From Aspidapion aeneum (Eukaryota; Arthropoda; Insecta; Coleoptera; Brentidae), in the NCBI GenBank assembly GCA_963576565.1, contig OY755046.1:72471719-72535718 (forward strand): a DNA stretch of 64,000 nucleotides, given 5' to 3'. Below are positions 1 through 10,802 of this stretch, in pieces. The notes under the pieces are model-generated. The model made no database searches, was not told the origin of the DNA, and saw nothing but the letters and a program-made list of their open reading frames with translations. The position numbers were made by a program, and so were the translations under genes. Positions within the stretch are counted from its first letter, which is position 1. Every line of letters starts with the position of its first letter.

Positions 1-470
1 TTTTATTATTATGATAACATTAGAATGTTAGAAAATTTAATTTTTAGTGCATTTTATAAAAGCTTGTGACTTAAAATTTTTTTTTACCAATTTATTATCT
101 ACTTTTTAGTCTCAGAAATCGCTGATCGTGAGTTGTTTGGAAACTCATTTTCCTATTGGGGGAAGGAGGGGGTGGGGGTAGAGTTAGAAATATATTTTTT
201 TATTTGGGCTGTATTGCCATCGGACCTTTATGCATATATCAAATTTTATAAAGTCATTTGAAGTGAAGTGTGTCAAAAACGCATTTTTTATGGAAGGGGG
301 TAGGGGTGGGAGGACATTTTTTCATTATTGTTGTATTGTCATCGGACCACTATATGTATACCAAATTTCATCCAAATCGGATAATGGGAAGTGTGTCAAA
401 AACGCTTCACAAGATTTGATAGATAGTTAGTTAGTTAGATAGTTAGACAGAACATTTGAAGATAATTAAA
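1..470. repeat. Dispersed repeat with G-rich tandem unit, copy 1
   Basis: This block matches 28,440-29,460. Both share an entry segment ending in a GGGGGTAGAG-type G-rich tract, then units with 'catcggaccactata', 'ccaaatttcatccaaatcgg' and 'tgtcaaaaacgc', and both end in 'cttcacaagatttgatag' followed by tta/gata steps. Only about one unit is present here against about five in the other copy. Short open frames across it follow the repeat unit and are not genes. The family is unrecognised. Confidence 0.75.
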
Positions 471-597
471 AGCTTGTAATAAAAATGTTTATGGCCCGAA
501 CATCAGCATATCATCAAAAATTGTAGTACACGGTAAAAAAATTTGTTTACGATAAAAATACGTGCGTTTCTTGAATAAATTGTTTTGCCTTAAAATA

Positions 598-1087
598 ATT
601 TGTTTTTTCGTGCTGATAGATGTTCCTTCTCCGAAAAGTTCAATTTTTTCATTTAAACTAGGAAGTTTTTTAACTAGGCGTCATTTCAAAGAGATCTATT
701 AGTACCTAACTGAACAATAAAAATAAAACACAGCAGTCCCGCCAAATAAAATATGTTGTAAATACGAGAGAAGTATTTAGCCTCCGCATTAAAACGGAAA
801 CAGATAATTTCCCGGCTGCAGAGGGAGTTGTTGCCAACATACTACATAATATTTATGCCCATATCGTGCAGCGCTCCGTCCCGTTGTCAGAGGTTCGGGT
901 CCGGTTAAGGGAGGTTTCAGAATTTTTTAACCAAAAAAAATTGTCCGCGTCCGGTTATTAGAGTGTCCGGTTATAGGAGTGAATTTTACATGTAAAAAAA
1001 TAGGGAAAAGCTTGGTTCCAACAAATGTGTCCGAATAAAGGGAGTGTCCGCTTAATAGAGGTGTCCGCAAGGACAGGTGTCACTATA
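598..1087 (-). mobile_element. Truncated pogo/Tigger-type element, copy 1
   Basis: The reverse complement matches the more complete copy at 57,996-58,628: same terminal region with repeated 'gtccggttat' and 'gtgtccgc' strings, same 'gcagcgctccgtcccgttg' block, and the beginning of the same helix-turn-helix transposase exon (about 600-720). The outer end near 1,087 reads 'caggtgtcactata', matching the other copy's terminus with a TA flank. The other end is lost near 598 and the exon carries frameshifts, so it is a dead remnant. The family assignment rests on the CENP-B-like N-terminal domain seen in copy 2. Confidence 0.7.
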
Positions 1088-1339
1088 TTTTAAATAGGGT
1101 TTCGACTGTTTCTGTTCTCTTTTCTTGTTTCGCTTTATCTCTGTCTTCAAAACCATGCATTTAATTGAAGTAAATTAAGGAAATTTATATTTATTTTAAA
1201 TTAAGTGTATCTGGGGCCTATATCTCGCGAGAGTTAGAGGCCTGTAACGAATTAAAGAATTTTCAGATAGTCATAGGACCTAATTGGCTACAGTTACATT
1301 GTTCATACATTGACAGTGACATATACCTTACAATCGAGA

Positions 1340-2120
1340 CTTATAGGTACCATATATCTGAGGACACGGCAGTGCCCTGCCAAGTTCGTGTAAACTGTTG
1401 TACCATCTTTTCTTGAAACCTTTCAGCCTATATTTGACCTTTCTAAAACTCTACTTCTGAATGAGCTACGAAACTCAAACTTTGCACAGTCGTAGATCTT
1501 CATAAAGTTAACAAACCCTCCAAGTTTAATGGACTTCCATAAAGTAGTAAAGTAGTTACCAAATTTGAAAAGACATGCTACCAAGCTGAAATTTGGCAGA
1601 CTGATAGAAATTATGACCAAACCCTTGCAGAAAATTAAAAAACCCCAAATTTTTCATTTACTCCCCTCCTCTAGACATGTCAAGTTATGTAAACGTAAGA
1701 TTGCCCACTTCCAAAAGCGCTAGAGAGCTGAGCTTTGGCAGACTGATAGGAAATATGATAAAACTATAGGAAAAAATTTAAAAACCCCAAAATTTTAATT
1801 TGCTTTCCTCCTTTATAAATGTAAAGTTATGTTAAAGTAACATTGCCCACTTCCAGAAACGCTAAATAGCTGAGCTTTAAAAGACTGATAGGAACTATAA
1901 TAAAACCATAGAAAAAAATTTAAAAATCTGAAAATTTTTAATAAGGCATTGCAAAAGTTTTGAACAATATTCCGCATATTATTACTTTAAAACTTGAATA
2001 TTATCCAAATCCTTTGAAAAAGGAGTGAAATCATAATAAAAAGATTTCATGTAAAAAAGCCAAGTACGCGAAAATAATATTTTGTAAAAAGAATTGAGAT
2101 AAAAGTAAGGAAAGCCAAGT
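1340..2120. repeat. Repeat family with ~142-bp tandem unit, copy 1
   Basis: The order of parts is the same as in 25,190-26,560: a 'ctgaggacacggcagtgcc' entry, units containing 'gcccacttccagaaacgct' and 'gactgataggaa', then an exit 'aggcattgcaaaagttttg' and 'agccaagtacgcgaaaat'. About two to three units are present here (unit marks near 1,705 and 1,846) against at least six in the other copy. The shared unique ends show one element family with a variable internal array. Nothing in it codes for a recognisable protein. Confidence 0.75.
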
Positions 2121-2451
2121 TCTGCAATACAAAATTCAACATAAAAAGTTCTTACTTCTACAACTAAAATAAACTATTTTTAAGGCTGATATAGCGTGGC
2201 GTGGAGTCCACTTGGGCAATCAAACTCAAATATCCAAGTAATTTAAGAGTTTTTTGTGTGGTCTAACAAAATACGTCAAATGTTCTTCACGCCCCCCTTT
2301 AGAAAAGGCCTCTCGGAACAGGCTTTGGTCCGTATTAATCAATGACGAAGCATTGTTTCTGTAAGAACTTTAAAAAATTGTTACTGCAGATCATTCACTC
2401 TTATAGCCGAGAACAGCTTATAGTCCACAGTGCTAAAGCCTAGTTTCCACG
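2121..2451. other. No recognised feature
   Basis: AT-rich sequence without a supportable gene or repeat boundary. A 12-base string 'atagtccacagt' near 2,415 recurs in reverse complement next to the palindromic element at 8,054 and at 13,630. Confidence 0.4.
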
Positions 2452-2540
2452 TATGCGTGCCCACCCTGATAAAAAAAAGTTTAAATCACGTGACAGGACA
2501 TGGATTTGCACAGTTTTTTGAATCATGGTGGGCACGCATA
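2452..2540. repeat. Short palindromic element (~90 bp)
   Basis: 'tatgcgtgcccaccctgat' at the left is mirrored by 'atcatggtgggcacgcata' at the right, enclosing about 50 bp that include 'catggatttgcac'. A relative with the same ends and inner segment lies at 52,309-52,418. The structure fits a very small MITE. Copy number outside the window is unknown. Confidence 0.6.
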
Positions 2541-3372
2541 ATAGTTCAATGAATAGAGGCCAAAATAGGGGGGTTACCCTACAAAAGGTCCGGTAGTTCT
2601 GAATTTTGGATATGTTGTTAAGCTCAGGAGGGTTGTTAAAAATCTGAGTTTTCGTCACCCCCACCCCTGTGCTCCCTCCGCCATCTTGAAAAACCATCAA
2701 AAATTGGCACTTTTTTTAGTTTTTTGTCTTTAATTTCGTTCCAGTACACTAAATCGCAAAAAGAGTTGTATGAAATTTTTTAGAGGATATAATTATCTAC
2801 AATAGGGTGGTACTGTGGTTGTTCTGCGAGCAGTAGTAACGGAGCTAGGTAATTTCCAAAAATGACTAAAATTACGTGCTTGGGCAAATTTTCAGATTTT
2901 TTCTACTTTAGACGGCATAAGCTCCGAAATACTTTGTTCTAGGGTAAAAGTTCTAAGAACATATCTTGTAGAGAATTTTATCGGCTACAAAATCCATTCT
3001 TTAAATGTGTTTTTAAATATTGCAATGGAGTCGGAGTAACTTTTTACTTAAAGTAAGTAAGTTATAAAATAATCATTTTTTAAAATTTAGTGCTTTAAAC
3101 GGCACGTTTTTTATTTATTTTTATTTTTTGGTGTAAATTTAGTGACGTACAAAAAGGTAAGAGAGCTTAGGTGTCAAATACCTCCTTAAACTAACTACCT
3201 CTTCAAAAACCCCCCAGACCCCCCAAAATCTAACATATTTAGGTTTTCTCAAATTTTCTCAAAAAATACGCTTCTAAAAGAAAAATGTGTAACAAACTTT
3301 TATTGTAGACAATGAAATTTCCTTTTGAAAAAGGTACAACTCGATGGGGGTCAACTATTTATAAACTCTTCA
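2541..3372. other. AT-rich stretch with partial foldback modules
   Basis: No gene is supported; a small minus-strand open frame at its left edge has no coding features. From about 3,300 the sequence resembles the ~180-bp modules of the foldback that follows ('ctcgatggggg', 'cagcggcgtccgt'), so the left arm may extend beyond its paired part. Runs of C and A at 3,205-3,225 are low complexity. Confidence 0.4.
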
Positions 3373-4713
3373 GCGGCGTCCGTTAATTGAAGTAATTTAA
3401 AAAAGTCCAAAAATATCCATGTTTTTTCCATGATTTATTCGATTTTTTTTTAAACCAAAGTTTATAGAACAAAATGTGTTATACACTATTGTAGCAAATA
3501 AAATTTCCTTTAAAATGCTGTACAAGAAAGTCGGATTGGTTTCATGGTTATAAATTCAGAGGCGCCCGTAAACTTTACCAATTTTAAAAAATCACAAATT
3601 AAAATATTTTTGTTACAAGTTTTATCTAATTTTTTCAAAAACTAAGCCAAATTGACAGTAAAATTCTCTTTTCAACGGTGTATAACTCGATGGGGTTTGA
3701 CTTACAACGAACCCGCCAGCGACGTCCGTAAATGGGAGCCATTTAATGATTTTTTTTTAAAATTATGTTTTGCACAGGTTTTATTTGATTTTCTGAAAAC
3801 CATACCCTTTATCAAAAAAATAGTTTTTTACTTCATTGTAGATAATAAAATTTTCTTTTAAACGTTGTGTAACATGGTAAAAAATATTTCATATTTCCCG
3901 CTCCAGTGGTGTGCTTAATTTAAAACAATTTTTTTAAATCACAAATTTTTTAAAATTGGTTTAATATACGGGCGCCTGTGAAGTTATTACCATGAAACCA
4001 ATCCGACTTTGTTATACACCATTTAAAAGTAAATTTTATTATCTACAATAAAGTATAAAACACATTTTTTGATAAAGGGCTTGATTTTTAAGAAAATCGA
4101 ATAAAATATGTAACAGATTAAATTTTTTTGTGAAAATTGTTTTAAATTAAGCACACCACTGGAGCGGTAAATATGAAATATTTTTTACCATGTTACACAA
4201 CGTTTAAAAGGAAATTTTATTATCTACAATGAAGTAAAAAATAATTTTTTTGATAAAGGGCATGGTTTTCAGAAAATCAAATAAAACCTGTGCAAAACAT
4301 AATTTTTTTAAAAATTAATTAAATGGCCCCCATTTACGGACGTCGCTGGCGGGTTCGTTGTAAGTCAAACCCCATCGACTTACACACCGTTGAAAAGAGA
4401 ATTTTACTGTCAATAAAGTGCATCATAGCATTTTTTTAAATTAGGCTTAGTTTTTGAAAAAATTAGATAAAACTTGTAACAAAAATATTTTAATTTGTGA
4501 TTTTTTTAAATTGCTTAAATTTACGGGCGCCTCTGAATTTATAACCATGAACCCAATCCGACTTTCTTGTACAGCATTTTAAAGGAAATTTTATTTGCTA
4601 TAATAATGTACACACATTTTGTTCTATAAACCTTGGTTTAAAAAAAAATCCAATAAATCATGGAAAAAACATGGATATTTTTTGACTTTTTTAAATTACT
4701 TCAATTAACGGAC
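3373..4713. mobile_element. Large foldback (inverted-repeat) element with modular arms
   Basis: The left arm (about 3,373-3,936) is mirrored by the right arm (about 4,145-4,713). For example 'aacgaacccgccagcgacg' near 3,706 pairs with its complement near 4,340, and 'gtccgttaattgaag' with 'cttcaattaacggac'. Each arm is built of diverged ~180-bp modules, marked by 'taaaattt(t)c.ttt' followed by 'ctcgatggggt' or 'gtcggattggt', at roughly 3,303, 3,487, 3,655 and 3,836. No transposase frame is visible. The right end abuts a reverse-transcriptase fragment at 'gaactgat'. Modular arms recall Drosophila foldback elements, but no target duplication was found. Confidence 0.75.
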
Positions 4714-4715
4714 GG

Positions 4716-5012
4716 ATCAGTTCTTCTTTATTATCTGTTATTAAAGCGATATCATCAGAATATCTTAGGTGGTTTAAGTATTGTTTGCTTAGTTTGATGC
4801 CTATTTCTTCCCAATCTAAGTTTTTAAAAACATCTGGGGCCTGGTTAAATAGTTTAGAGGATATTGAGGTGTTTTTATGCGGATTGGCTTGGTTCCTATG
4901 TGGATTTTAATTGATGTTTTTGCTTCGCTATACATATTGGCTATTATGCCTGTGTATCTGTGATCTATTGGGCTATTAATTACAGATGCTTTTACTGCCC
5001 AGCGTTCAATAT
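4716..5012 (-). pseudogene. RTE-like non-LTR reverse transcriptase fragment
   Basis: Read on the minus strand, this is homologous to 32,674-32,915 and 38,790-38,870. It covers the region upstream of and including the RT active-site motif, here 'LRYSDDIALI' where relatives have YADD. One small gap and a shifted frame are present in the middle. The fragment ends where the foldback begins and has no 5' or 3' element end. It is a dead internal piece of a family seen at least eight times in the window; clade naming is by motif only. Confidence 0.75.
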
Positions 5013-5394
5013 ATGTGTGATGAGTAACAGGCTGAATCTTAAATGCTTATCATAAAATCTTTAGATTTATGTAAACATTTTTATAGGAAATCAAACAGGT
5101 TATTGTCTTCCTCCACTACTTTTTAATTTGTTTTAAACAATTTGTCCCGACATGTTTCGTAAGCAGAAACTTCCATCTTCTGGGGACATTACTAAACTAA
5201 ATTAGCACAACATTTTGAAAAACAGGTTAAAAAACTATGCCTAGCTACTAAAATGGTTAAGTCATAGAATTTTTAAAAAATAACGTGTTTGATTTCCTAT
5301 TCAACGACTTCACCATAATATGGACTATTTCCTAAAATCAAAATTTTTTTATGTTATTACTTAATGAATTTTTTATAGAATCAGATTGACACCC
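5013..5394. other. No recognised feature
   Basis: AT-rich; contains 'cgacatgtttcgtaagcag' near 5,147. I see no gene or defined element boundary. Confidence 0.3.
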
Positions 5395-6405
5395 TACGCC
5401 TCACAGAGGTCAGCTTGTCTAATTTAGACGATCGAAGCCTCAATATGGAACTATTTTCTATCATAACCACTAAGTCTTAAAAAATTGCTCAATTACCATA
5501 TTAGTAGACCCCAATGCAGAAAATTGATCAAGTAACTCGTTGTCACTTGTTACGACGACAAGTCATAGGCCGCTTGATAGCCTGCATAATGATCCGCACT
5601 TATTCAACGCGGAAAGGCGCTTTTCAAAAGTGCTCCAAGTAGGTAAACCAGAGATTATATGGTGATTTCTTCACGTATATTTAAAATATGGGTTAGTATC
5701 TTTAATTTTTACTATTAAACCATTTGCAAAGTTTCAATTTGCTTATTAAAAAAATTAGATAAAAGTTGTGTATTGATTTATTATAATTTTTCAAATATGT
5801 ATCATATATATTGGACTGAAAAGTTTGGATCGTTACGTATCAATTGCGTCTGTGACTTTATTATTTCTATCATGTATCAAGGGTTGTACAGGTGGTACAT
5901 TCAGCTGGCGCTTCTTGCCGCTGTATTAGCTATGATTGATTGTTTCAGCGTTGGCGCATGGGATTGGCCGACGTAATTTATTTAAAATGTGGCACAAAAC
6001 ACCGGTTCACAGGATAAAAATCAATCCGTTTTGAACTATGTATGTGAAAATAGTGCATATAAAGACTACGATAAAGAAGATCAGTGCATGGTAAAAAATT
6101 GATATATAGTATAGCAAGATTAATAAATTTAGTTAAATTTTTATTAAAAAGCTATGTTAAATAAAAAAAGTTATAAGCTTGTTACGTACACACACTCTTA
6201 AAGTATCAGTTTTTCAAGAAAAAAACGATATGTGATATTATTTTTGGAGGCGACTGTACCATATCCAGAATGCACAGTATATTAAAATCATATTTTTTAA
6301 ACGCTAGTTGACATTTCCTAACTTCAGCATCAATTTGTCAAAATTTAAATCATAAAATAATTTCGATCGTTTAAAACAGACAAGCTGACCATCGTGCGCC
6401 TGCGC
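5395..6405. mobile_element. Putative TIR element (~1 kb), no transposase recognised
   Basis: The left end 'ggtcagcttgtct' (5,408-5,420) followed by 'gacgatcgaag' is matched in reverse complement on the right by 'cgatcgt' then 'agacaagctgacc' (6,378-6,390), and similarity extends a few bases outward. The interior (for example 5,773-5,976, 67 codons) is open over short stretches without any motif I know. The precise boundaries and the target duplication are unclear. It could be a non-autonomous DNA transposon. Confidence 0.5.
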
Positions 6406-6525
6406 TCTCTGTTAGGAATCACTTTCAAGAATTTTCCACGAGGAAAAGGTTGGAAGACACAGCAAAATGAAGCTATTTACAAAATTTAAACCTGTTTCTC
6501 TTTACTTAAAAAATAGTCCGGTGTA

Positions 6526-8054
6526 CAGCGTGTCCCATTTTCGATGGGATTAAATGGGAAACTCGGTTATTATTAAAGATATCGATTTTCTGATTGCACC
6601 TTACCGTGCTCTTTTTTTGAGCCCTTAAAAATGGTGTAATCAGATTTTTGCTATACCCCGTGGTTTCGCGAATACAGGGAGTTTTTGAAAAAATTGTATT
6701 TTAATTAATTCCTTGTATCTCGCTTATTTTGCAAGATATTTTTATTCTGTAAAAACCTTTCTATGGCAACTTTTTTAGAGCAAAATAATGACGTTGTCAA
6801 TTTTTTAAAATATTGTTTAATTTTTGAGATATGGTGTTTATAATAAAAAAATTAAATACGGACCTGGATTTTTTTTATTACTGTTTTGATTGGTTCTATG
6901 CTATTATTACCTTAAAATGATAAAACTTTAATATTTTTTTGATTTAATTACAAAAAAACTATTTAATATTTGAAAAAAAAATTATAGTCCAAACCTGGAA
7001 ATTTCCAACGTAATTATAAATTAAAAATTGCAAGACACACTAGTTGAACGATTTTTAGTATATCTGTTTTGAAATGATGATTAAAAGATAAATAAAGTAA
7101 AAACGTTAAAAAGTTACAAAAATAATATCATACTAATTATTTGATATCCGAACAGCAGGTCGTGCAATTTACAAAACAAAAGCGTGGAATTGACATTGTA
7201 ATTTGACAATTGTCGTTTTTGTGCATGGCTTACAATTATTTTAAACTGGCTAGAAATCGACCATATCCAGATTTTGAAAAATGTAATATGTTTGACTGCT
7301 TCATTCAAACAACAAAATCCCAATATTTAAATGGCAGAAATATTTTTATGGAAAATGCGTTAAGAAAAATTACTCAAAAATGCCAACAATGTCTTAAACA
7401 TAACGGCAATCAGAAAAATTAGTTATTTTTTGTAATTTGTTTTTTTTTTGTATTTTTCGTAGACTTTGTTTCAAATATATCTGTATATTAACGTAAAACC
7501 ATTTTAATATGCTAAGTATCAAAACAGTTAAACTAAAAATTTTTTAACTAGCGATTTTTAATTTATATTTATGTTGGAAATATCCAGGTTCGGACTAATT
7601 TTTTTTTTAAATATTAAATATTTTTTTTTACCTTAAAACAAAAATTTTTTAAATTTTTATTGTTTTATGATAATACTAGCATGAAACTAATCAAAATAGT
7701 AATAAAAAAAATCCAGGTCCGTATTTAATTTTTTTATGATAAATACCATATCTCAAAAACTAAACAATATTTCAAAAAGTTGACAACGTCATTATTTTCT
7801 TCTAAAAAAGTTTCCATGAAAAGGTTTTTACAGAATAAAAATATCTCGCAAAATAAGCGAGATAAAAGGGATTATTAAAAATACAATTTTTTTAAAAACT
7901 CCCTGTATTAGCGAAACTACGGGGTATAGCAAAAATCTGATTACGCCATTTTTAAGGGCTCAAAAAAAGAGCACGGTAAGGTGCAATCAGAAAATCAATA
8001 TCTTTAATAATAACCGAGTTTTCCATTTAATCCCATCGAAAATGGGACACGCTG
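6526..8054. mobile_element. 1.53-kb palindromic TA-flanked element, copy 1
   Basis: The ends are perfect complements ('cagcgtgtcccattttcgat' and its mirror) directly flanked by TA at 6,524-6,525 and 8,055-8,056. Self-complementarity continues inward with modest divergence for about 500 bp on each side, leaving a central block near 7,050-7,500. The same element, inverted, lies at 35,439-36,922. TA duplication and a CAG start fit a Tc1/mariner- or pogo-type mover, but there is no transposase. The core holds a small open frame described separately. Confidence 0.85.
7225..7422 (+). CDS. Small hypothetical frame in the core of the palindromic element
   Basis: From ATG at 7,225 there are 65 codons ending at TAG 7,420-7,422. 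The product would be small, basic and Cys-containing ('KCQQCLKH' near the C-terminus). I do not recognise it. The inverted sister copy at 36,064-36,261 keeps the same frame without indels, but its ATG has become ATA. By eye there are 7 amino-acid-changing and 1 silent difference, which argues against selection on the protein. It could be a captured exon or chance. No promoter is evident. Confidence 0.25.
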   Translation: MAYNYFKLARNRPYPDFEKCNMFDCFIQTTKSQYLNGRNIFMENALRKITQKCQQCLKHNGNQKN

Positions 8055-8332
8055 TACTGTGGACTATTATCGAGATTCGGCTCTGCTTTAGAGTCTATAA
8101 ATTGGCAAAATATGTTTTTCTTTCCAGAACGAAAATCAAACAGAGACGACTCTTTTTATAAACCGAATGGCAACACAATACAAAGTTGCCAGAGCTAAAC
8201 GTTTGATATAAAAAGAAGTTAAACTTGGAAGCCATTGGATACGTGACATTCTGGAATATTCCAACTGACATATCAAGTCTACCCACCAATATAAACATAA
8301 ACCCCCGGACAGTGCTTACTTTGGGATTAATA

Positions 8333-8608
8333 GAGAATTTTTGGGATAAAGCCAGGCTATAATAGTGCCAGGCACTATTTTGATACCTTCACATTGAAAA
8401 CTGACAGTTGATCCTTCAAAATTGACATACAAAAGTCGGATTTAAAACTACGTCGCTTATTTTCCATTAATAAAGGAATCCAGTATGTATTCCAGTTCAT
8501 ATAGTAAACAGAGGCCGTATATTGAAAGTTCACAGCTGATCTTACAATGTGAAGGTATCAAAATAGTGCCTGGCACTATTATAACCTGGCTTTATTTCAA
8601 TAATTCTC
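8333..8608. mobile_element. 276-bp MITE, family member 1
   Basis: TA-flanked (8,331-8,332 and 8,609-8,610) with long terminal inverted repeats: 'aatagtgccaggcactattt' is mirrored on the right, and both ends carry the 'ataaagccagg' type string. Members 2 (15,608-15,883) and 3 (19,839-20,115) have 276 and 277 bp, so length is tightly kept. There is no coding capacity. TA duplication suggests a Tc1/mariner-type helper. Confidence 0.85.
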
Positions 8609-8639
8609 TAATATGGTTTAATCGCAGCCAGTGACGGTT

Positions 8640-9084
8640 GCTACATGGAGGGGCAACAGGGCTTTGCCCTCCCAAAACTAGACAACACACAGTATTTTTA
8701 ATTGATTTATTTAAAAAATTGAAATCTTCCCTTACGACATGATTGTCTAGTTCTTTTTATTATCTGTGGTTAACAACAAGCGATTAATTGGTTGAACTTT
8801 TTTAGCGTAAATAATGACAAGCCGGCAGCGCCGCGCTGGGCAAGGTTTTAGTTTCACCCGTTTTTCAGCTGTGTTTGGGTGGCTTTACTCCGGCGGGGGC
8901 GGGAGTAATGTTTGTTTTAGTTCACGTCGGCCATATTCATCGTGCGAAAACGTTCGTTGCCCTTTCTAAGTGTTGCCGGTTCTATCTTTAGTAAATACAT
9001 ATGAGTTTGTTTTGATTTGGGTTATGTCAGTAGTAAAAAGCCTGGACGGTCGCGTGTCATTGTTTTTGTTATCGTTTTTTATTA

Positions 9085-9090
<6 letters not shown>
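8640..9090. other. GC-richer patch without a supportable gene
   Basis: About 8,815-8,975 is clearly GC-richer than its surroundings ('ccggcagcgccgcgctgggc', 'ccggcgggggcgggag'). The left edge 'cagtgacggttgctacatgg' resembles the start of some hAT termini, but no matching end was found. A frame from 8,970 runs into the TA tract and is not credible. It could be an old promoter or exon remnant. Confidence 0.3.

Positions 9091-9091
<1 letters not shown>

Positions 9092-9139
<48 letters not shown>
9092..9139. repeat. (TA)n microsatellite, tract 1
   Basis: Uninterrupted TA dinucleotides ending exactly at the left TIR of the pogo-type MITE. Confidence 0.95.
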
Positions 9140-9142
<3 letters not shown>

Positions 9143-9312
9143 TCAAACCTCTCTAACTCTATTACTCGAACTCCTCTATAACTCGAACCTTTTCAGCGGT
9201 CCCTGCACTTTTTACATGTTTTAACCTATGTAACTCGAGTTTCTATAACTCGAACACTCCATAACTCGAACTGTTTTGGTTGTCCCTTCAGGTTCGAGTT
9301 ATAGAGGTTCGA

Positions 9313-9315
<3 letters not shown>
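9140..9315. mobile_element. 176-bp pogo/Tigger-type MITE in a TA tract
   Basis: It begins 'cagtcaaacctctctaact' and ends with the complement-type 'agttatagaggttcgactg'. Inside there are repeated 'taactcgaac' strings. TA lies on both sides because the host is a TA microsatellite (tracts 9,092-9,139 and 9,316-9,358). The terminal sequence is typical of pogo/Tigger non-autonomous elements. It has no coding capacity. Confidence 0.8.

Positions 9316-9358
<43 letters not shown>
9316..9358. repeat. (TA)n microsatellite, tract 2
   Basis: TA dinucleotides resuming immediately after the MITE, so tracts 1 and 2 were probably a single tract before insertion. Confidence 0.95.
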
Positions 9359-9361
<3 letters not shown>

Positions 9362-9401
9362 TGGATTTTCTTTTTTCTTGAACTATATATTTTGTATTTT
9401 T

Positions 9402-9635
<234 letters not shown>

Positions 9636-10346
9636 TACAGTTTTCTGACGAACAAGTAATTGTAGCCTGATAACGAAGACACATAGAGTATATGAGATAA
9701 GGAAGTTAACAGAAGAATATCAAAAGTGGTGGTTAACAGTGAACGTGAACAAGGCACAGTACTTATGTATTGGAAACGAATCAAGTGAGTTAGAACTAGA
9801 CAATGGACGAACAATATCTCCATACAATAAGTATGTATACTTGCGTGTCATATTTGATGACAGCAACAGACTGTAAAAAACTGGAAAAAAGAATAGTGAA
9901 AGCAGAAAAGGTGATTGGATGTCTTAACAGTATTTTATGAAGCAGAGGGATAAAAAAGAATTAAAATTTAGCATATATGAAACAATGGTAAAAAGCAAGC
10001 TGTTGTATGGAATACAGACTTGTCGCGTAACAGAAAATTACAAACAAAAATGAAAAGTGTCGAAATGGAATTAATAATAAGATCAATGAGAATATCTAGA
10101 ACATATCATGCATGATGATGATGACGGAGGTACGGCCGTGTACAACGGATGAACGACGAAAGATTACCAAATCAGGTCCTAGAATGGCAACCAATAGGGC
10201 GCAGAAGAAAAGAGCGTCCTAAACTGGAATGGCAACAGTCGATCCAAAGATCAATGAGTCAAAAAAACCTGACAGAAGATGATTGTCAGGATCGAAGGAG
10301 GTGGAGAATTAGGTGTCGGACAACGTAGTTTAAAAACGTTCTAAAC
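9636..10346 (+). pseudogene. Non-LTR reverse transcriptase/C-terminal fragment (FADDQ family B, copy 1)
   Basis: Homologous to 21,613-22,020 plus 23,557-23,850, to 49,815-50,335 and to 54,576-55,250. It starts at the RT active-site region, here degraded to '[11 protein letters not shown]', and continues to the C-terminal end with a 'VQRMNDERLP' block and the Lys/Arg-rich 'IGRRRK'-type stretch. Several frameshifts and stops break it. In intact relatives this protein copies element RNA at a nicked chromosomal target. The 3' end near 10,346 lacks a long poly-A; relatives end in short TAG repeats. Confidence 0.8.
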
Positions 10347-10802
10347 CGACATAGCAGTAGTGTAATGTTGTATAATGTGAAGTTCATTGAAAATGTAGTC
10401 TAATATCGCAATATCCGTCAATTTCATGGAGAGCTTCAGTTTGCGAAACGTGCCGCGTATCCCTGATGGACCGGCACGTAAGTGGTATCCGCAATATGAT
10501 GCTTCTTCGTTCGTAGTTTAGACATTGCTGCCCGGCAAGCTTTCAATATGAAGCCCCGTTAAAAAAGTTTTCTTGATACTAACTTTTAGATCCCCTTTTT
10601 ACCGAGAGTTGGGGAAATAAATAAAAGTCATCTAGTTGATACATTAGAAGTGACAGCCTGTGCTACCGCATTTTATGTGCATCTTTCGAACAAGTAGAAA
10701 CTATCTATCTTGATTTGATAACCTATATAAGTACACTGAATCATAAAAAAATACATTACAAAAATGTAATGCTTAAGGTACGGCGAGAATTTTATAAAAA
10801 TA
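10347..10802. other. No recognised feature
   Basis: Unique-looking sequence between a dead retroelement and the satellite. Some GC-richer text at 10,440-10,560, no supportable gene. Confidence 0.35.
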
